Part shown: positions 58,001 to 64,000 of the stretch, one piece after another
Numbering within the stretch: position 1 is the first letter of the stretch
How the letters are laid out: every line of letters begins with the position of its first letter
DNA from: Branchiostoma belcheri
Lineage: Eukaryota > Chordata > Leptocardii > Amphioxiformes > Branchiostomatidae
Assembly (NCBI RefSeq): GCF_001625305.1
Contig: NW_017804065.1
Location: 2,435,106 to 2,499,105 of the forward strand
DNA: 64,000 bases
Direction of reading: 5' to 3'
The notes under the pieces: model-generated
Told to the model about the DNA's origin: nothing
Databases searched by the model: none
Seen by the model: the letters and a program-made list of their open reading frames with translations, nothing else
Program-made: the position numbers and the translations under genes

Positions 58001-59562
58001 GTTTGGTTTGTTCCAGAATATATAAGCCAAGTATTTCACTGGCTCTGAAATTTAACCCTTGTCCAGCTGGCATTTTTTACACAGCATTTTCAAATAATTT
58101 GAAGTCTTAATCAGGTCACAGACCCTTGAATTTTTTCCCTGCATTGGCGTAGTAACTTCCGCATTCGCTATGTTTCGCTCCAGTGTGATGCATTACACAA
58201 GAAACACCCCAAAATTGTACCTATACATGTAGCTATATGGGGTGCTGTATGGTACTGTATGTGGAACCCAATATATCATATATGGGTCCTGCGGGACAAG
58301 GGTTTTAATAGTTTAAACTAGAATGAGCATCCTTTTTTATCCTGTGTATTTTTTCTGTCACTTGCACTTGTCACATTTTCAAAGCTCTAAACTATTAACA
58401 AGAAATTAGTTACTGCATATAAGGACATGATAATTAACATGTTGACCTGTGAGCGTGACTGATGATGTCTCACAGTGATCATTCACAATGACAGGACAAT
58501 TTTTCTGTTTGGTTTTTTTGAGGAAGTCCTTCCCCCTTCTGAGAAAATTGGTCTTCGTGGTTCTCCCATGCGTGACTCATAATATGAGTCATATGGGGAA
58601 GTGTTGTAAACGTTAACCTCCCCCCCCCTATGTGTTGATACGTAAATGTAGCAGATTTAATATGTTAATTGCTCAGTTGACAACAGTAAGGACGAGAATG
58701 GATTATAAGGGGGCCTGCATGCCCTTTTTCGTAAGGCGTAATCTGCGTAACCTGTAGGCAGCCTCCCAAAAAAATCAACATAATTCGTAATAGTACATTA
58801 GCCGCAAAGCGTAAAGTCATAATCAGCTCTGAGACTTTAACGTCATTCGTAACTAGCGGCAAAAATTTTGTGTGATTCGTAATCAAGACCCCCCCCCCCA
58901 TGTAGGCCCTCTTATGAGCAACAACCTTTCATTATTATTATAATTTATATTCTCCAATTGTTAACTTACAACTTATAAATTTACACTTTTGTCATCTAGA
59001 AGTGCAATTTCACAAAACTGGTAAAATCACAACGAACAAGAATGCCGGTATATGGATGTCAAATTTGCAATACATTAGGAGTCATAAACAAACAAATAAA
59101 CAAACAAACAAACAACAAAGAATCCAGCAGGCTGCAAACTCCCTGCAGGATAACTTAAGGAAAGGAATGCCAGGATGCAGATGGCAAGTTGCAACGTCTT
59201 ACTTCTTAGCAGCCATCAACAAACAAACAAACAAACAGGTAAACAACTAACAGGCAAGTGTCAAATTTTCAACTGGATAGTGAGGAACAATGAAGATAGC
59301 GAAGTTGCAACATGTTATTTTTCTTTTTCCAAGGAGGTTTTAGCAGTGTACTTCAGTATTCAACAAACAAACATGTAAACAACAACAAACAGACCTGAAT
59401 GCCACGAACTCCGGGCAGGATGACGAGGAAGGAGAAGGCGAGGATGCAGATGGCGAAGATGAAGCCGACCTCCAGCACGTCCACCGTCACCGCCGTCTTG
59501 TTGGACGCGTACAGCGTCGGACCGCCGTCCACACGGTTGAAGTCAAAGAAACCAGCAGACAT
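39972..59562 (-). CDS. DUOXA: Dual oxidase maturation factor, long form, 11 coding exons
   Basis: Membrane partner needed to fold and carry dual oxidase (DUOX) from the ER to the cell surface, where it makes H2O2. Exons in order: 59562-59395, 51099-51042, 50467-50333, 49615-49511, 48605-48452, 46368-46157, 45610-45479, 43789-43721, 41684-41590, 41181-41090, 40083-39972. All introns are GT-AG and the phases agree; 1332 nt, 443 residues. Membrane segments at about 32-51, 58-77 and three between residues 200 and 310. N-glycosylation sites NKT (21-23) and NIT (116-118) sit in the outer N-terminus and the large loop, as in vertebrate DUOXA1/2. VILPGVRG after segment 1 is a family signature. Residues 322-443 form a cytoplasmic tail of acidic, basic and Ser/Pro segments from four downstream exons; that tail is inferred from splice and phase agreement. 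Reading through exon 7 gives a 351-residue form ending at 45387. DUOXA1 versus DUOXA2 cannot be assigned outside vertebrates. Confidence 0.9.
40684..41047. mobile_element. Tourist-like MITE family A, variant with TTGGTTAACGG arms
   Basis: TAA on both sides, 364 bp, in the last DUOXA intron. Arms read AATTTCTTGGTTAACGG in place of AATTTGTTGGTTCTCGG, defining a subfamily shared with the copy at 43179. Confidence 0.83.
41090..41181 (-). CDS. DUOXA: DUOXA tail exon 10 (basic)
   Basis: Codes AYRRRTDSRGLSRFQKSRKK then PVASPRRRTA, a strongly basic stretch. Acceptor CTGTAG, donor CCAG|GTACGT. A Tourist-like MITE ends 42 bases past the donor. Confidence 0.75.
41590..41684 (-). CDS. DUOXA: DUOXA tail exon 9
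   Basis: Codes DDSPSSPKEHSQLMPAA and PPTDDAIYENYD. It has a possible Grb2-type SH2 site (Y-E-N) and Ser-Pro sites. Vertebrate DUOXA1 has an ADSPKSQDIPL stretch in its tail that may correspond. Acceptor CTACAG, donor GAC|GTAAGA, phase 0. Confidence 0.75.
42400..42770. repeat. CpG-rich young repeat
   Basis: Unusually CpG-dense for the window (CGCCCGAGG, CCGACCGCGCGTCAGATCGC, CGGGCCGTACGCGG). Matches an older copy at 9600-9820. No coding frame or clear termini seen. Confidence 0.6.
43179..43555. mobile_element. Tourist-like MITE family A, TTGGTTAACGG subfamily
   Basis: TAA|GGCCACACC ... GGTGTGGCC|TAA, 377 bp, between DUOXA tail exons 8 and 9. Confidence 0.83.
43721..43789 (-). CDS. DUOXA: DUOXA tail exon 8, 69-nt cassette
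   Basis: Codes LGHLIFPNYFAQPPPSPS then NNNK. It is 69 nt, begins and ends in the same phase, and the exons on either side also join in frame without it, so it can be skipped. Acceptor AACAG lacks a strong pyrimidine tract; donor AAAG|GTGAGT is strong. Confidence 0.6.
43911..44080. repeat. Minisatellite of DR1 nuclear-receptor motifs in a DUOXA intron
   Basis: Six copies of a roughly 30-bp unit containing TGACCTTTGACC or a near variant: cores at 43916, 43947, 43977, 44006 (variant), 44036 and 44065. The reverse complement GGTCAAAGGTCA is a direct repeat of AGGTCA half-sites with one-base spacing, the DR1 element bound by HNF4, RXR:PPAR and COUP-TF. It lies about 120 bases upstream (transcript sense) of the 69-nt cassette exon. 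Confidence 0.75.
44366..44809. mobile_element. hAT-like MITE, TAGTGATGCATACC family, older copy
   Basis: Same interior as 34251 with more substitutions and a decayed left end; right end ACACATCACTA followed by GTTGAAGG, with GTTGAAG also near the left end. Confidence 0.7.
44964..45283. repeat. Inverted-repeat element, GAGTAAAGA family, long copy
   Basis: Same left flank as the 30040 copy. Arms of over 80 bases include GTCACCTTCCTCAGGGCAATT and its reverse complement at 45196-45216 and ACACAACAAAGTCTTTT. Confidence 0.75.
45387..45610 (-). CDS. DUOXA: DUOXA coding exon 7, with read-through stop
   Basis: Codes GLITVILGAIILFVDLRF (end of segment 5) and the cytoplasmic FGVESDPDEYYTVEGEL. A donor ACGG|GTACAG ends the exon at 45479 and leads to the tail exons in frame. 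If it is not used the frame stays open for 30 more codons to a stop at 45387-45389, giving the short C-terminus. Confidence 0.85.
46157..46368 (-). CDS. DUOXA: DUOXA coding exon 6
   Basis: Codes TAFPLWILTNILFCMF, YGAYFMMLTGGVMLLGN and the PIGTTVMRFHYGWCFWITL block, giving membrane segments 3-5. Acceptor TTACAG, donor GTGG|GTGAGT. Confidence 0.94.
46427..47147. mobile_element. Long-arm palindromic element, GTACCTCC family, split by a Tourist-like MITE
   Basis: Left arm AATCAGTGACTGTATTTTGT then the MITE 46463-46864, then GGTAAAATCCTGTACCTCC. The intact right arm continues ACCTTTACAAAATACAGTCAC without interruption. Confidence 0.8.
46463..46864. mobile_element. Tourist-like MITE family B, inserted in another palindromic element
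   Basis: TAA|GGCCATG ... CATGGCC|TAA, 402 bp, in the opposite orientation to the 7714 copy. It splits the left arm of the element at 46427-47147. Confidence 0.87.
47755..47834. mobile_element. Tourist-like MITE family A, right-end fragment
   Basis: A degraded right end, TTCGCCCACCCTC...AATCCGAGAGCC...GGTATGGCC, immediately beside a hAT-like element. Confidence 0.5.
47836..48433. mobile_element. hAT-like MITE, GTGCACCC family, interrupted
   Basis: Ends AAGGCTCGAAATACTG and TTTCGAGCCCTG. A TA-flanked fold-back (47998-48221) sits in its middle. Confidence 0.75.
47998..48221. mobile_element. TA-flanked fold-back, second copy, inside a hAT-like MITE
   Basis: ACATCTGTGTCCATA ... TATTATGGACACAGATGT with TA on both sides. 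The uninterrupted target (GGCATCTAAG) is visible in the related copy at 21690. Confidence 0.85.
48452..48605 (-). CDS. DUOXA: DUOXA coding exon 5
   Basis: Codes AGLVNREFREAQFKGLPYP, ILWIAEYFTLDGEN and YRLSGFYTHIML, the end of the loop and start of membrane segment 3. KGLPxPxLxxAExFT and GxYTxxMLW are family blocks. Acceptor CTGCAG, donor TG|GTAGGG. Confidence 0.94.
48640..48978 (+). mobile_element. LINE fragment, endonuclease/reverse-transcriptase C-terminus
   Basis: A 111-codon frame with TKEELYGNIPAVSELMRQRR, FAGQ and LVLWEPKQG..KPGRPCMTY, the C-terminal pattern of RTE/Jockey-like LINE polyproteins. It is antisense to DUOXA, directly behind exon 5. No catalytic part is present. Confidence 0.72.
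49511..49615 (-). CDS. DUOXA: DUOXA coding exon 4
   Basis: Codes SGPHLNSERIDYNERFWW and GGERQWTQGRNFFGPF; the xLNxxxxYNExF pattern matches vertebrate DUOXA. Two CAG acceptors six bases apart (CAGGTTCAG) could add or drop two residues. Donor TTTG|GTAAGG. Confidence 0.92.
50333..50467 (-). CDS. DUOXA: DUOXA coding exon 3
   Basis: Codes LGNFGMEWEVSEVETG, AFHNEEIHATIGVKIGLR and AANITLKG. The GVNITLTG-like block with its glycosylation site is the most conserved part of the extracellular loop. Acceptor TCCCAG, donor AAAG|GTACAG. Confidence 0.94.
50566..50700. repeat. CTCACTCA/CCCT microsatellite
   Basis: Imperfect (CACT)n with a CCTCCCTCC centre, 100 bases upstream (transcript sense) of DUOXA exon 3. 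Confidence 0.9.
51042..51099 (-). CDS. DUOXA: DUOXA coding exon 2
   Basis: A 58-nt exon, RLYFALKVFFSIFVLAVIM, membrane segment 2. Acceptor TTTCAG, donor T|GTAAGT. Confidence 0.9.
51168..52963. mobile_element. pogo/Tigger-like DNA transposon relic, 1.8 kb
   Basis: Inverted ends CAGTCAAACCTG ... CAGGTTTGACTG flanked by TA on each side, with subterminal repeats of AGCGGTCAC/TAGTGGTCAC. Plus-strand bases 52340-52408 start an ORF reading FQKVEVIRLAE, like the first helix of the CENP-B-type DNA-binding domain of pogo transposases, but it stops after 22 codons. No DDE domain is left. It lies in the DUOXA intron between coding exons 1 and 2. Confidence 0.75.
52340..52408 (+). pseudogene. Stub of a pogo-type transposase
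   Basis: Twenty-two codons from ATG, including KVEVIRLAE, then TGA. The family's helix-turn-helix starts with this kind of sequence; the rest of the protein is missing. GTGAGC at the break could be an intron donor, so an intron instead of a stop is possible. Confidence 0.5.
53461..53809. mobile_element. hAT-like MITE, GTGCACCC family
   Basis: CAGGGCTCGAAATTAATTTT ... TATTTCGAGCCCTG, 349 bp, in the large DUOXA intron. Confidence 0.75.
53843..53957. mobile_element. Tourist-like MITE family A, internally deleted and decayed
   Basis: GCCACACCAATTTATTCAAT to AAATTGATGTGTC, about 115 bp, with most of the interior missing. Confidence 0.5.
54249..54457. mobile_element. MITE, CTGTAATTC...GAATTACAG family
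   Basis: The best-kept copy: TACTGTAATTCCTGATTTT at the left, AAAGTGAATTACTGTA at the right, about 210 bp. Confidence 0.62.
55766..56204. mobile_element. hAT-like MITE, GTGCACCC family, interrupted by a 127-bp palindrome
   Basis: The left tip is lost; it ends TATGTCGAGCCCTG. A near-perfect palindrome at 56045-56171 splits it and is flanked by repeats of AAGGTGCACAT. Confidence 0.75.
56045..56171. repeat. 127-bp near-perfect palindrome
   Basis: AGCCTGAGTGTCAGCC at the left and GGCTGACACTCAGGCT at the right; arms continue with almost no mismatch to a centre CCAACGG/CCGTTGG around AGAGC. Flanked by direct repeats of AAGGTGCACAT. Confidence 0.9.
56494..56596. repeat. 103-bp palindrome
   Basis: Arms AGCAGAGGTTG...GGGAAGACTGTGACC and GGTCACAGTCTTCCC...CAACCTCTGCT, inner T/A tracts, loop TCTGGTGGTGAGTAGC. 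Confidence 0.85.
56800..57070. repeat. Three diverged units of GGCGAAGGTATGAGATC..CTCTAG
   Basis: The motif with ACTTTTACACTCACTC recurs at about 56828, 56930 and 56990. The surrounding CATTTGCATAAT...ATTCGGCGAAGG pattern also appears at 47470-47660. Confidence 0.6.
57316..57565. mobile_element. Tourist-like MITE family B, truncated
   Basis: Starts TAA|GGCCATGTTGATT and runs about 250 bases before switching to an unrelated repeat (a CGTGAACATAAAGTG-type MITE end). Confidence 0.7.
58704..58914. mobile_element. MITE, AGGGGGCCTGCATG family
   Basis: TTATAAGGGGGCCTGCATGCC ends mirrored by CATGTAGGCCCTCTTAT. A long C-tract precedes the right end in both copies. Confidence 0.72.
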
Positions 59563-59576
59563 CTTGGCAGTTCTCT
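59395..59576 (-). CDS. DUOXA: DUOXA exon with start codon
   Basis: Coding part 59562-59395, residues 1-56: MSAGFFDFNRVDGGPTLY, the glycosylation site SNKT, membrane segment 1 and VILPGVRGIQ. The ATG is preceded by GCCAAG and by 14 bases of 5' UTR after the acceptor. Ends in phase 0 at CAG|GTCTGT. Confidence 0.93.
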
Positions 59577-59696
59577 CTGCATCAAACAAGTTTTACAAAA
59601 TTTTTTTAAGATCACAAACTCCTTTCTTGTCTAGGAAGAATTATTATAGTAATAATGGAGCAAGAGACCTTTTTTAATGAAAAATGTTTTAACATT

Positions 59697-60060
59697 TTAT
59701 ACAAGTGCTAGACCTTTTAGCCGAATTGTTATAGGCTTATATAATAGTGTCGGCATGTGGATTGATGCCCGGGTTGGTTGTGGGTTCGAACCTCAGCTCG
59801 ATCGGGACCAGGGGTTTCTTTCTGTTTCTACTCGCTCCTTCTGTTTCTTAAATAAGGGCGCCCACTCTGCCCAGAAATGTAATGAGTATATAGGGATAGG
59901 TGTCACTAACTGCCCAGCTCAATGGGTCCTGGACCTTTTGGCCTAATCGGTTAGTGTGTTGGTTGTGAACTGACACGCTGCGCGAGCAGTGTGGGTTTGA
60001 TCCCGGGGGTCAGAGTCAACCTTCGAGTTACTCCTTTCTCTTGTGTTACCCTACTTACCT
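59697..60060 (+). repeat. Two tRNA-like heads in tandem
   Basis: First head: CTTTTAGCCGAATTG and GGGTTCGAACCTC (about 59782). Second: CTTTTGGCCTAATCGG and GGGTTTGATCCC (about 59993). Followed by the TTTCTGTTTCTACTCGCTCC block also seen at 62385. Confidence 0.6.
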
Positions 60061-60894
60061 CTCAGAGCTGTATTTTCATCATTCTCATGTTGCTTATTTA
60101 GTTCTACAGTTTGTTCTTTGATCATTTAAGGGTTTGGGATACCAGTTTCTGCAAAGAAATTTGAAGAACTTATTTTTCTTGGGACTTCAATGGGTTGATT
60201 TTATAAAAATTGAAGTGAAAATGGTTGACAGAATGGACACAGGTTCTGAGCTTTTAAAATTTTTATGTTATTGTACCCAAATATGGGAATCTGAAAATAA
60301 TAGAGATCTTGTGACTTAATTCATTTGAGAGTTACCCCAGCACCAGACATGTAATTATGATTTTTAACATTGCTAATGCATTTGATTTTGGACCTGTAAA
60401 ATTACCTGTTAAGGGAGTACTTAGTACTAAGCAGTTAGTAAAAGCTACATTTCTACCTCTTTTACCACAATTTCATATTAAACTGAAATTCAATGCTGAA
60501 TGTTTCGGACCCCTTAAGGCTTAAGCTTGCAACAATTTGTTCCACATGTTCATGACCACCCGGAAACAAATAAATGACACTCCCGCCCTACAGCATTACC
60601 GAATCTCCCCCAATAAGGTTCGCTGGTCGCTGCCACCCTGACAGATTTCTATCCAACTTTTGATCATCAAACTTATAACCTACGAAGTTTTTACCTACTG
60701 AATCTTTGCGCTGTGTTTTCTACAAAGGTTTAGCCAATATGGGAGCTAGAACAGACGGTGGTTGATTGTTTAGATCGGTCACAAATGCTATCAAAACATA
60801 CGATAACTTCTGATCACTCCAAAGTCAGCGCAACAACACAGCACTAGAATCTCTCACGGAAGAGGGAAATTCAAACGTCTGCAAGGTTTCTTAC

Positions 60895-61100
60895 CTTCAA
60901 GCAGCGGAGTGAAGAAGTCTGGGACCCTCTCCCTCGGACGAGGAAGTCTTGAAAGAGTCTGGAGACGAAAGTGGAAGGTGTGGCCTGCGACTGACCTCAC
61001 CAAGCGTCATGCAAATCGCGCCTTGCAGAGTTCTCCGTATATCGGACGGGGCAAGTTTCGGCTGGGAAGCACCGCGCGGAGGGATATCTGATGTCAGACC
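60895..61100 (-). other. Probable 5' UTR exon of DUOXA
   Basis: A good donor GAAG|GTAAGA at 60894 has no reading frame behind it, and the first coding exon has an acceptor (GATGCAG) 14 bases ahead of its ATG, at 59577. Joining them gives a spliced 5' leader. The upstream limit is not visible. An ETS-like ACTTCCGG (about 61138) and a CCACGCCCC box (about 61112) lie just beyond, fitting a promoter. Confidence 0.5.
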
Positions 61101-61709
61101 ATTGATCTAAGCCACGCCCCTACACACCGGAGTATCTCACTTCCGGGTTTCAACTTTGCCTGGTGGTAAGCAGTTTGGAGAATGATTACATCACACCTCA
61201 AACGACCTAATCTCCAAGCAGATGTTTGGATGGCTGCAAGACAGTATCAAACTGGCCAGGCAGTTTTCAATACGCCACCCGTGGCCGTGAGGCAACCAAT
61301 GGTTTAACAATACTGGAAGTCAATGTACATATGGGGGGGGGGTCACATATGGACTCCCTAGCCCAAGAGAATATGTGTGGAGATAACCGGTTTAACCAAT
61401 AACCCCAATCAGGCCCCTGACAGCTAGAGAATGTGTAGTGCAGCGCGAGCTATTATATAAGCGGGTTGGAATGTTACTGGTGACAATGCAGGAACACCTT
61501 GGGTACACAGAGGAACCAAGGAGGTTTTGTATTCAACCTCCTTTGAGGAACAAAAACTTCATGCTGTTCCTTTAATAACACTTTTGAAAAGAGTCCGAAC
61601 AGCAAGTCCTAACAAGTTGAATAAGTTTAACAATTACTGTGGATTTAAACTTTATTATGGGTTCACCACACCACTTCGTGGTGTGGTGAAACCATATTGC
61701 TTTTTCTGA

Positions 61710-61746
61710 TGTTTCTTCTCCTCCTCCTTCTCCTCCTCCTCCTCCT
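61710..61746. repeat. (CCT)n microsatellite
   Basis: TTCTCCTCCTCCTTCTCCTCC and further CCT units. Other short tracts: AAAC at 6391-6414, 59087-59116 and 59217-59236; ATCA at 15655-15680. Confidence 0.95.
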
Positions 61747-62384
61747 GCCATATCTTTAAATGGATTCAGCTTCTTCATTTTAGGGCCTAAGGTCCTGAAA
61801 TTTGGTATGGAGGTACAGTGGGCAAATACCCATAGGCGTTTTTTAAATTATTGTGATACAGGCTTTTAGAATGGTTTTATTTGAGTTTTTTGGCTGTGTT
61901 ATAGCAAATGTATTATTGTGTTAGTCTGCCTTGTTTACCACGTTTGGGCATGAGTCATCAGAATGGAATGCAGGGCATCAACCAATAGGCATGCAGCTTT
62001 CCTCTATACTTCTTGCTGATTGGCTGTTGGGATTTAACTTGATTAACACCTGCACAGAAGCATTTCCATACTGACAGTATGTCTGTATTCAAGTGTTTTG
62101 GTAGGTATTTCAAGCTTTCCTGCTCCAGCATTGGAATGCCGGGCATGGACGTTTTTTTTTTATTTTGAAAATCAACAGTTTGCATTATGCAATTAAAAAT
62201 CCTAACCAATAAAGTAGGGAATAGCTATCCAACTGTTGTTTTAGTTGTATTTTACTTCATATTATAGTTATATCAATGTAAATCATTGTTTTCCCTTGTG
62301 TTTCCCATTCTTTCCCTGCCATGTCGTAAAATGTGGTGAACCCATCGCTGTATTTGCTCCAAAGCAAATATTGGCCTTTCTAGT

Positions 62385-62560
62385 TCTTTCTGTTTCTACT
62401 GGCTCCTCCTGTTTCTTACAGTGGTTCCCACACCGGCCCTGGTAGTTCTGGCAAAGAGTGCCGCTCCAGGGATGTCGAATTCCGAAAATTCGAGGACGAA
62501 TCTAGATTTTCAAAAGAAAAGGGGGAATAGTGTAACAGTGGGGGTTTACAGGCGCTACCA
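62385..62560 (+). repeat. Tail of the tRNA-headed repeat family
   Basis: TTTACAGTGGTTCCC-like TTACAGTGGTTCCCACACC, CTCCAGGGATGTCG, TTCGAGGACGAATC and AAAAGGGGGAATAG|TGTAACAG match 21100-21230. Confidence 0.65.
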
Positions 62561-62799
62561 ACAGATCCTGATATTACTTTAAAAGTTTCACAATTACAAT
62601 GCAACGTAAATTTGATATATTTTATTTACATTGTTTCTAGTAATACTAGTAGTAGTAGAGACATACTCTATATTTCTTCCTGATCATTTTCTTTGCCAGA
62701 TGACGTGATGCACGTCTTTTATGTTTATACATTGTTGCCCCTCTAATTTTTCTGATGAAATATAAATTACCTTGAAGTGTTCTGTGGTTTAAATAATAG

Positions 62800-62930
62800 T
62801 TGTTTTATTGCAAATTCATGCCCGAGAGCTAATTGCAGGAACAGAAGAAACATTTGGTATAAAAAAACAGACAATTTGTACAACTACTGATATCTACTAA
62901 GAAACTACTAGTAAAAACTACTGGAGAAAT
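62800..62930 (-). mobile_element. LINE-like 3' end, minus strand, copy 2
   Basis: About 85% identical by eye to 20222-20350. Next to a local duplication of GAAGTCCTTAAAAGGAAAG units at 62930-63340. Confidence 0.55.
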
Positions 62931-64000
62931 GAAGTCCTTAAAAGGAAAGGTTTGAAAACTTTTTCCCCGGAACAAGTCGATGTCGAGCATTCTCAGATGG
63001 CCCCCCAGCGTCACGTGTTCATTCCTGTGGTCCAGGGCGGGGGGTTTATGGGAAACAATATTAGGTAAACTTCCTCAAAACGCATAGATTTACAAGAACC
63101 AGTTACATGTACCTAATGCAACGTTACTAGTATTTCGTCCTGATCATTTCCTAAATTCCTTTGCCAGATGACGTAATGCATGTCTTTTATGTTTATACAC
63201 GGTTGCTCCCTAATTTTTCTGATGAAATATAAATTACCCTGTTCTGTGGTTTTAAAAAAATGAAGTCCTTAAAAGGAAAGATAAATTACCCTGTTCTGTG
63301 GTTTTAAAAAAATGAAGTCCTTAAAAGGAAAGGTTTGAAAACTTTTCCCCGGAACAAGTCGTTGGCGAGCATTCTCAGATGGCCCCTCCGGACGTCACGT
63401 GTTCATTTCTGTGGTCCAGGGCGGTGGTTTTGGGAAGCCTTGTTAGGTAAACTTCCGCAAAACGCATAGATTTACAAGAGCCATGCAGTTACATGTACCT
63501 AATGCAATACAACGTAAAAAGGAAGTTTGTAAACACTAATACCCGCCACACCGGGCTCTGTAGTTGAAACGCAGGAATGCATATAACCCTGAATGCTTTA
63601 CTTATCGAAATAATGTGGTCTGACTTGCTCCAAACAGCTATACTTTGCATCCAAAAAATTTACTTGCCAAAAACAGTGCTTTTACTTGCCCTGGGCAAGT
63701 GGGCAATAGGACTTGTCCAACCCTGCCTTTATTACATAAGCCGTATCGACCGGTTAGTGAATGTTTAACCCGCCTTTGGCACTGCGTCAGCGGTTAATGG
63801 CCCCCGTATTGACTTGAAGTTTGTCCACTAGTCAATGTGTCAGGTTTAATGTGTTTACATTTGTTACGTCTAAAGTCCAAGGGGCTGCCCCCAAAAGAAA
63901 GCCGGAACACCGGCCTTCTCAGAAAGCTGCTAGTACGCCCTACCGTCAGTTTTACCCAACTTTATCAGGCCAGGTCTATATCAGGCCAGCAAACGTAGTT

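Larger units (their letters stand above)
51100..59394 (-). other. DUOXA intron between coding exons 1 and 2 (8.3 kb)
   Basis: No exon seen. Contents: pogo-like relic, hAT-like MITEs at 53.5 and 55.8 kb, palindromes at 56.0 and 56.5 kb, a CTGTAATTC MITE, a truncated Tourist-like element and the AGGGGGCC MITE at 58.7 kb. Confidence 0.7.
61150..64000. other. Right edge, no gene recognised
   Basis: Short frames only. It holds a perfect 13-bp-arm hairpin (61662-61690), tRNA-headed repeat tail (62.4 kb), LINE-like 3' end (62.8 kb) and a local duplication (62.68-63.45 kb) with CTGATCATTTCCT, GATGAAATATAAATTACC and GAAGTCCTTAAAAGG repeated. No DUOX peroxidase exon was seen. Confidence 0.6.

Noticed and set aside
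61448-61460. TATATAA as the DUOXA TATA box
   Set aside because: The motif is near-palindromic, lies over 500 bases from the proposed leader exon donor, and nothing else supports a start there.
61662-61690. Perfect hairpin as a transcription terminator
   Set aside because: A 13-bp-arm, 3-base-loop hairpin has no terminator role in animal pol II genes; no T run or gene end is near.

Overview
The window is animal nuclear DNA: three multi-exon protein genes with canonical GT-AG introns, buried in a dense field of short inverted-repeat transposons (MITEs), tRNA-derived repeats, dead LINE ends and minisatellites. The proteins, the very frequent TACATGTA words and the MITE load suggest an invertebrate chordate, most likely an amphioxus (Branchiostoma). 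The genus is an inference, not something read directly.

Left part, minus strand, 32.6 kb down to the left edge: an EPB41L4A (NBL4) orthologue. I placed 20 coding exons (about 566 residues) by matching splice phase at every junction. They carry the whole FERM domain, the FERM-adjacent segment and most of an Arg/Ser-rich tail. The last exon(s) lie left of base 1. Intron 1 is about 16.8 kb and made almost entirely of repeats.

Middle, plus strand, 33.6-37.1 kb: RPS15, four exons, 147 residues, with a 5'TOP-like start, an exon 1 that codes only for the initiator Met, and a clear AATAAA. It is head-to-head with EPB41L4A; their start codons are about 1.1 kb apart across a CpG-rich stretch.

Right part, minus strand, 61 kb down to 39.97 kb: a dual oxidase maturation factor (DUOXA) with five membrane segments. 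Eleven coding exons join in frame to 443 residues. Seven are the conserved core; the last four code for a cytoplasmic tail. Reading through the seventh exon instead gives a 351-residue form with a different end, so two C-termini are possible. RPS15 and DUOXA converge tail-to-tail. In vertebrates DUOX lies head-to-head with DUOXA; no DUOX exon was found before the right edge.

The rest is mobile DNA: three Tourist-like families (PIF/Harbinger type, TAA target duplications), several hAT-like families (8-bp duplications), TA-flanked fold-backs, a 1.8-kb pogo/Tigger-like relic with a stub of transposase, tRNA-headed repeats including a 245-bp tandem, and many near-perfect palindromes. Several are nested inside one another with recognisable empty sites. 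The most interesting non-mobile signals are the alternative DUOXA tail and a short tandem repeat of nuclear-receptor DR1 motifs beside one DUOXA cassette exon.
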